Shown: piece by piece, positions 15,735 to 17,341 of the stretch
How positions within the stretch are numbered: the stretch's first letter is position 1
Layout: each line of letters begins with the position of its first letter
Assembly (NCBI GenBank): GCA_964595575.1
Contig: CAZQRA010000053.1
Location: 1 to 17,341, forward strand
Length of the DNA stretch: 17,341 bases
Source of the DNA: PALSA-612 sp964595575
GTDB lineage: Bacteria > Actinomycetota > Thermoleophilia > Gaiellales > Gaiellaceae
Direction of reading: 5' to 3'
Notes under the pieces: model-generated
Databases searched by the model: none
Told to the model about the DNA's origin: nothing
What the model saw: only the letters and a program-made list of their open reading frames with translations
Made by a program: the position numbers and the translations under genes

Positions 15735-16228
15735 GGCGACCTCCTGAGGTCGGGGTAGAAGAAGAAGCGGGCGCGCCCCGGCGGCTCCGGCACCTTCCGG
15801 CAGAGCACCGCTCCCACGCTGATGCGGGTGACGTCGAAGTGCGAGGGGGCGCGGCGGCAGGCGTATCCGGGAGGAAGCGGCGGGACGAGCGGCAGCCCCT
15901 TCGTGCGGGGGTTATCCGGCCAGGCCGGAGCGAGCGGCCCCAGCCGGTTCTTGTTGTAGCTCAGCCTGGTCGCCCAGCGCCTGGCAAAGGCGCAGGTCGT
16001 GGCCCCGAGCCGGTAGACCGCGTAGCGCCTGGAGGTCACGACCTGCCCGTTCACGTCCTCGAAGACGTAGCTGTCGCCATCCACGGAGCCGCAGTAGGAG
16101 CCCTGGGGCTGAGCGGCGCCGACGGTCTCCCTCGCCGGCGCGCCGGCCGCGGACCCGGCGAGGAAGACGACGACCGCCAGGGAGGCGAGGGCGAGGGGCG
16201 GCAAAGGATGCGGGCGCCTGCCCGTCAC
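15731..16228 (-). CDS. Exported four-cysteine protein, unknown function
   Basis: The 165-aa product has a signal sequence (VTGRRPHPLPPLALASLAVV, then VFLAGSAAGA) matching the block's N-terminal pattern, and a mature part with four Cys residues (46 in GSYCGSVDG, 79 in TTCAFARRW, 124 in GYACRRA, 143 in AVLCRKV), likely two disulfides outside the membrane. Other visible segments: SYVFEDVNGQVVTSRRYAVY and GRARFFFYPDLRRSP. No family is recognised. GTG 16228 overlaps the stop of the collagen-like gene before it (GTGA), indicating coupled translation; there is no Shine-Dalgarno sequence of its own. The frame is open further upstream to 16405, but that part overlaps the preceding gene. Confidence 0.6.
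   Translation of the reverse strand: MTGRRPHPLPPLALASLAVVVFLAGSAAGAPARETVGAAQPQGSYCGSVDGDSYVFEDVNGQVVTSRRYAVYRLGATTCAFARRWATRLSYNKNRLGPLAPAWPDNPRTKGLPLVPPLPPGYACRRAPSHFDVTRISVGAVLCRKVPEPPGRARFFFYPDLRRSP
15739..15745 (-). promoter_or_regulatory. Strong ribosome-binding site at the C1q-like gene
   Basis: AGGAGGT on the minus strand is 4 nt before the GTG at 15734. It is the second of only two near-perfect Shine-Dalgarno sites in the block and fixes the start. Confidence 0.75.
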
Positions 16229-16806
16229 GGCGCGGCGCAAACGGCGTAGGCCCGAAATCGCCCGCTGGTGAAGAAATTCGGGGTCTTGACAGTGACGACG
16301 AACGCGTTCGGGGAGCGCTGGAGCAACGGTTGCAAGCTCGCCGGATGGAGGTCGCCCTCGATGACCTGGAACCCGCCTCCGATCACCACGCTCCCCGCGG
16401 GACACTCGGCGACCGACGACGTTTCGAGGCTCAAGGACGTCTTGACTTCCGGGCCGTCAACGGCCTTGACCTTGGCCGGGTCGAAGGAGCCCTTCGGCCC
16501 CTCTGGCCCCTGTGGCCCCTGTGGGCCCTTCGGCCCCTGTGGGCCCTGCGGCCCCTGTGGCCCCTGTGGGCCCTGCGGCCCCTGTGGCCCCTGTGGGCCC
16601 GCAGGCCCCTGCTCCCCTCGCTGTCCCCGCAGCGCCCTGATCGCCCCCGGGCTCAGGTCGCGAAGCTGGATCGTCCGGTCCTTGATCTGCTTGCTCGTGA
16701 TCAACCCGCCGGCCGCAAACGCCGCGCCGGCGAGTGCGACGAGCAGCGCCAAGCAAGCGACGACGAGGGCCGGCGACGGCAACTTCCATGCCCCTTTGCG
16801 GATCAT
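16225..16806 (-). CDS. Exported collagen-like protein with homogeneous GPQ stalk, first gene of the block
   Basis: The 193-aa product has a signal/anchor (MIRKGAWKLPSPALVVACLA, then LLVALAGAAFAAG), a pre-stalk segment (GLITSKQIKDRTIQLRDLSP), fifteen Gly-X-Y triplets at 61-105 (GQR GEQ GPA, then mostly GPQ), and a C-terminal domain of about 85 residues with VAECPAGSVVIGGGFQVI and a final AYAVCAAP. The two Cys residues probably pair. This tail is common on short collagen-like proteins of Actinomycetota. ATG 16806 is fixed by AGGAGGT (16811-16817) 4 nt upstream and by N-terminal similarity to the downstream genes. The stop overlaps the next start as GTGA. Bacterial collagens lack prolyl hydroxylation and usually rely on charge for stability; the uncharged GPQ run here is unusual. 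Confidence 0.85.
   Translation of the reverse strand: MIRKGAWKLPSPALVVACLALLVALAGAAFAAGGLITSKQIKDRTIQLRDLSPGAIRALRGQRGEQGPAGPQGPQGPQGPQGPQGPQGPQGPKGPQGPQGPEGPKGSFDPAKVKAVDGPEVKTSLSLETSSVAECPAGSVVIGGGFQVIEGDLHPASLQPLLQRSPNAFVVTVKTPNFFTSGRFRAYAVCAAP
16492..16626 (-). repeat. 15 tandem 9-nt units encoding collagen Gly-X-Y triplets, with an exact 27-nt duplication
   Basis: The units read (in minus-strand order) GQR, GEQ, GPA, then seven GPQ, GPK, two GPQ, GPE, GPK. On the plus strand three adjacent units at 16537-16563 (CTGTGGGCC, CTGCGGCCC, CTGTGGCCC) are repeated exactly at 16564-16590, and the first unit recurs at 16591-16599. Confidence 0.92.
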
Positions 16807-16810
16807 CACG

Positions 16811-16817
16811 ACCTCCT
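16811..16817 (-). promoter_or_regulatory. Ribosome-binding site of the first collagen-like gene
   Basis: AGGAGGT on the minus strand lies 4 nt before the ATG at 16806. It contrasts with the leaderless starts in the left half of the window. Confidence 0.75.
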
Positions 16818-16844
16818 GTTCTCGACAGAGATTCACCCCCGGGG

Positions 16845-16850
16845 AGGTTA
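16845..16850 (-). promoter_or_regulatory. Candidate -10 box of the collagen/C1q-like block
   Basis: TAACCT on the minus strand (overlapping CATAAC) is about 38 nt before the start, allowing a leader of about 32 nt that contains the ribosome-binding site. The -35 region is not convincing, so this is a weak call. The 165-bp region between 16807 and 16971 also carries the promoter of the divergent right-edge ORF. Confidence 0.3.
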
Positions 16851-16958
16851 TGGGCGCCCCCGCCGTGTCGCATCCGTAGCTTCCACATGGAATTCGAGGC
16901 AGGCTCGGAGCGCGAATTCGTGTGGAATCGACGGATGCGCGGAGCCGATCGCCGCTCG

Positions 16959-16964
16959 TAGCCT
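16959..16964 (+). promoter_or_regulatory. -10 box of the right-edge ORF (leaderless)
   Basis: TAGCCT is followed by 7 nt (cgacgtc) and the ATG at 16972, the same arrangement as at hemQ. Confidence 0.4.
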
Positions 16965-16971
16965 CGACGTC

Positions 16972-17325
16972 ATGATGGGGACGGACGCCGGCCGAACTCT
17001 CCGCGCGTCGCTCAAGGCCGCGGCCCGGCTGCCGGGTCGCGGCCGCGGCCGCGTCCAGGGCGCGGCGGGAACCTTCAAGCTGCTGGGCAGCGGCGTGAGC
17101 TACGCGGCGAGCGACGCGATCGAGATCGCCGGCGCCGGACGAGATCGGACGACCCTCGTCGCCCCGAGCGCCACTGCGGTCCCGCTCGGAGGTCGTGGAC
17201 CGGCAGCGAGCTCGGTGGGTCGAACCGCCGGCGGCCGTCGCGCCCCGGGTGCCTACCGGCACCAGCCGGCGGGCAATCGCGGTCTCTCGCGGCGGACGGT
17301 ACGGATCCGGGCGGCGAGGCCGTGA
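16972..17325 (+). CDS. Short ORF resembling the start of a right-handed beta-helix protein, possibly truncated or frameshifted
   Basis: ATG 16972 opens 117 codons to TGA. Residues about 8-60 (LRASLKAAARLPG, then AAGTFKLLGSG, then AIEIAGAGRDRTTLVAPSA) follow the entry pattern of beta-helix (pectate lyase-like) proteins: 'L-x-x-A-l-x-A-A-x-x-x-P-G ... a-G-t-Y-x-L ... v-x-I-x-G-A-G-x-x-x-T-x-L'. After this the predicted sequence becomes Arg/Gly/Ala-rich (GGRGPAASSVGRTAGGRRAP) and loses the beta-helix pattern. Both other plus-strand frames stay open to the window edge, so a frameshift or gene decay near 17180 is possible. There is no obvious signal peptide. The N-terminal resemblance is by pattern only. 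Confidence 0.4.
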   Translation: MMGTDAGRTLRASLKAAARLPGRGRGRVQGAAGTFKLLGSGVSYAASDAIEIAGAGRDRTTLVAPSATAVPLGGRGPAASSVGRTAGGRRAPGAYRHQPAGNRGLSRRTVRIRAARP

Positions 17326-17341
17326 CCGGCCCGGTCAGCGA

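Noticed and set aside
16492..16626. Tandem repeats considered as a CRISPR array or regulatory repeat
   Set aside because: There are no spacers; the 9-nt periodicity is exactly in frame with Gly-X-Y codons of an exported protein.
16268..16879. Plus-strand frame through the collagen repeat giving a Cys/Gly/Pro-rich protein
   Set aside because: The 'CGPCGP' pattern is the antisense reading of GPQ codons; the minus strand has a ribosome-binding site, signal sequence and conserved tail.

Overview
The window reads as a piece of a high-GC chromosome from a member of the Actinomycetota, probably a deep-branching lineage such as Thermoleophilia (Gaiellales/Solirubrobacterales). The evidence is GC-dominated third codon positions, abundant GTG starts, an actinobacterial-type HemQ (catalytic Tyr at 135), small collagen-like exported proteins with the 'S-V-G-T-x-Q-L-x-N-x-A-V' pre-stalk motif, and many genes whose start codon lies about 6 nt after a TANNNT -10 box (leaderless transcription). 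The lineage is inferred and not proven.

Layout, left half (1-11461): mostly core and metabolic genes, each with its own promoter. In order: the start of a minus-strand gene cut by the window edge (1-157); pruA-type P5C dehydrogenase (197-1837); a possible 22-residue membrane peptide (1933-2001); uvrC (minus, 2099-3943); a secreted clan GH-A-like glycoside hydrolase (3981-5423); hemQ/chdC coproheme decarboxylase (5478-6176); a small membrane protein (minus, 6183-6536); a bcp-type peroxiredoxin (6612-7097); tRNA-Leu(CAG) (minus, 7129-7212); a large secreted subtilase (7276-9747); a 77-aa membrane protein (minus, 9771-10004); a 55-aa membrane/Cys-pair protein (10117-10284); and a coupled pair on the minus strand, a 75-aa unknown followed by a beta-hydroxyacid dehydrogenase (11461 down to 10281).

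Layout, right half (11676-17341): a 923-aa LAL-type LuxR regulator (plus strand) converges on a minus-strand block of four small exported proteins (16806 down to 14428). Two of these have collagen-like Gly-X-Y stalks, one looks like a C1q/TNF-type beta-sandwich, and one is a four-Cys secreted protein. All four share a similar short signal/anchor N-terminus, and the first three are chained by 4-nt GTGA stop/start overlaps. The right edge holds a short plus-strand ORF that begins like a right-handed beta-helix protein.

How the genes may work together: the left half has no single theme, although HemQ (peroxide-using heme synthesis) and the peroxiredoxin sit close together. The right half looks like one envelope or surface unit: exported collagen-like rods with small globular heads, possibly co-translated in fixed order, next to a large ATP-sensing regulator. 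This block is the most unusual part of the window. No CRISPR array, insertion sequence, rRNA or clear integration site was seen, and no gene-free stretch exceeds 300 bases.
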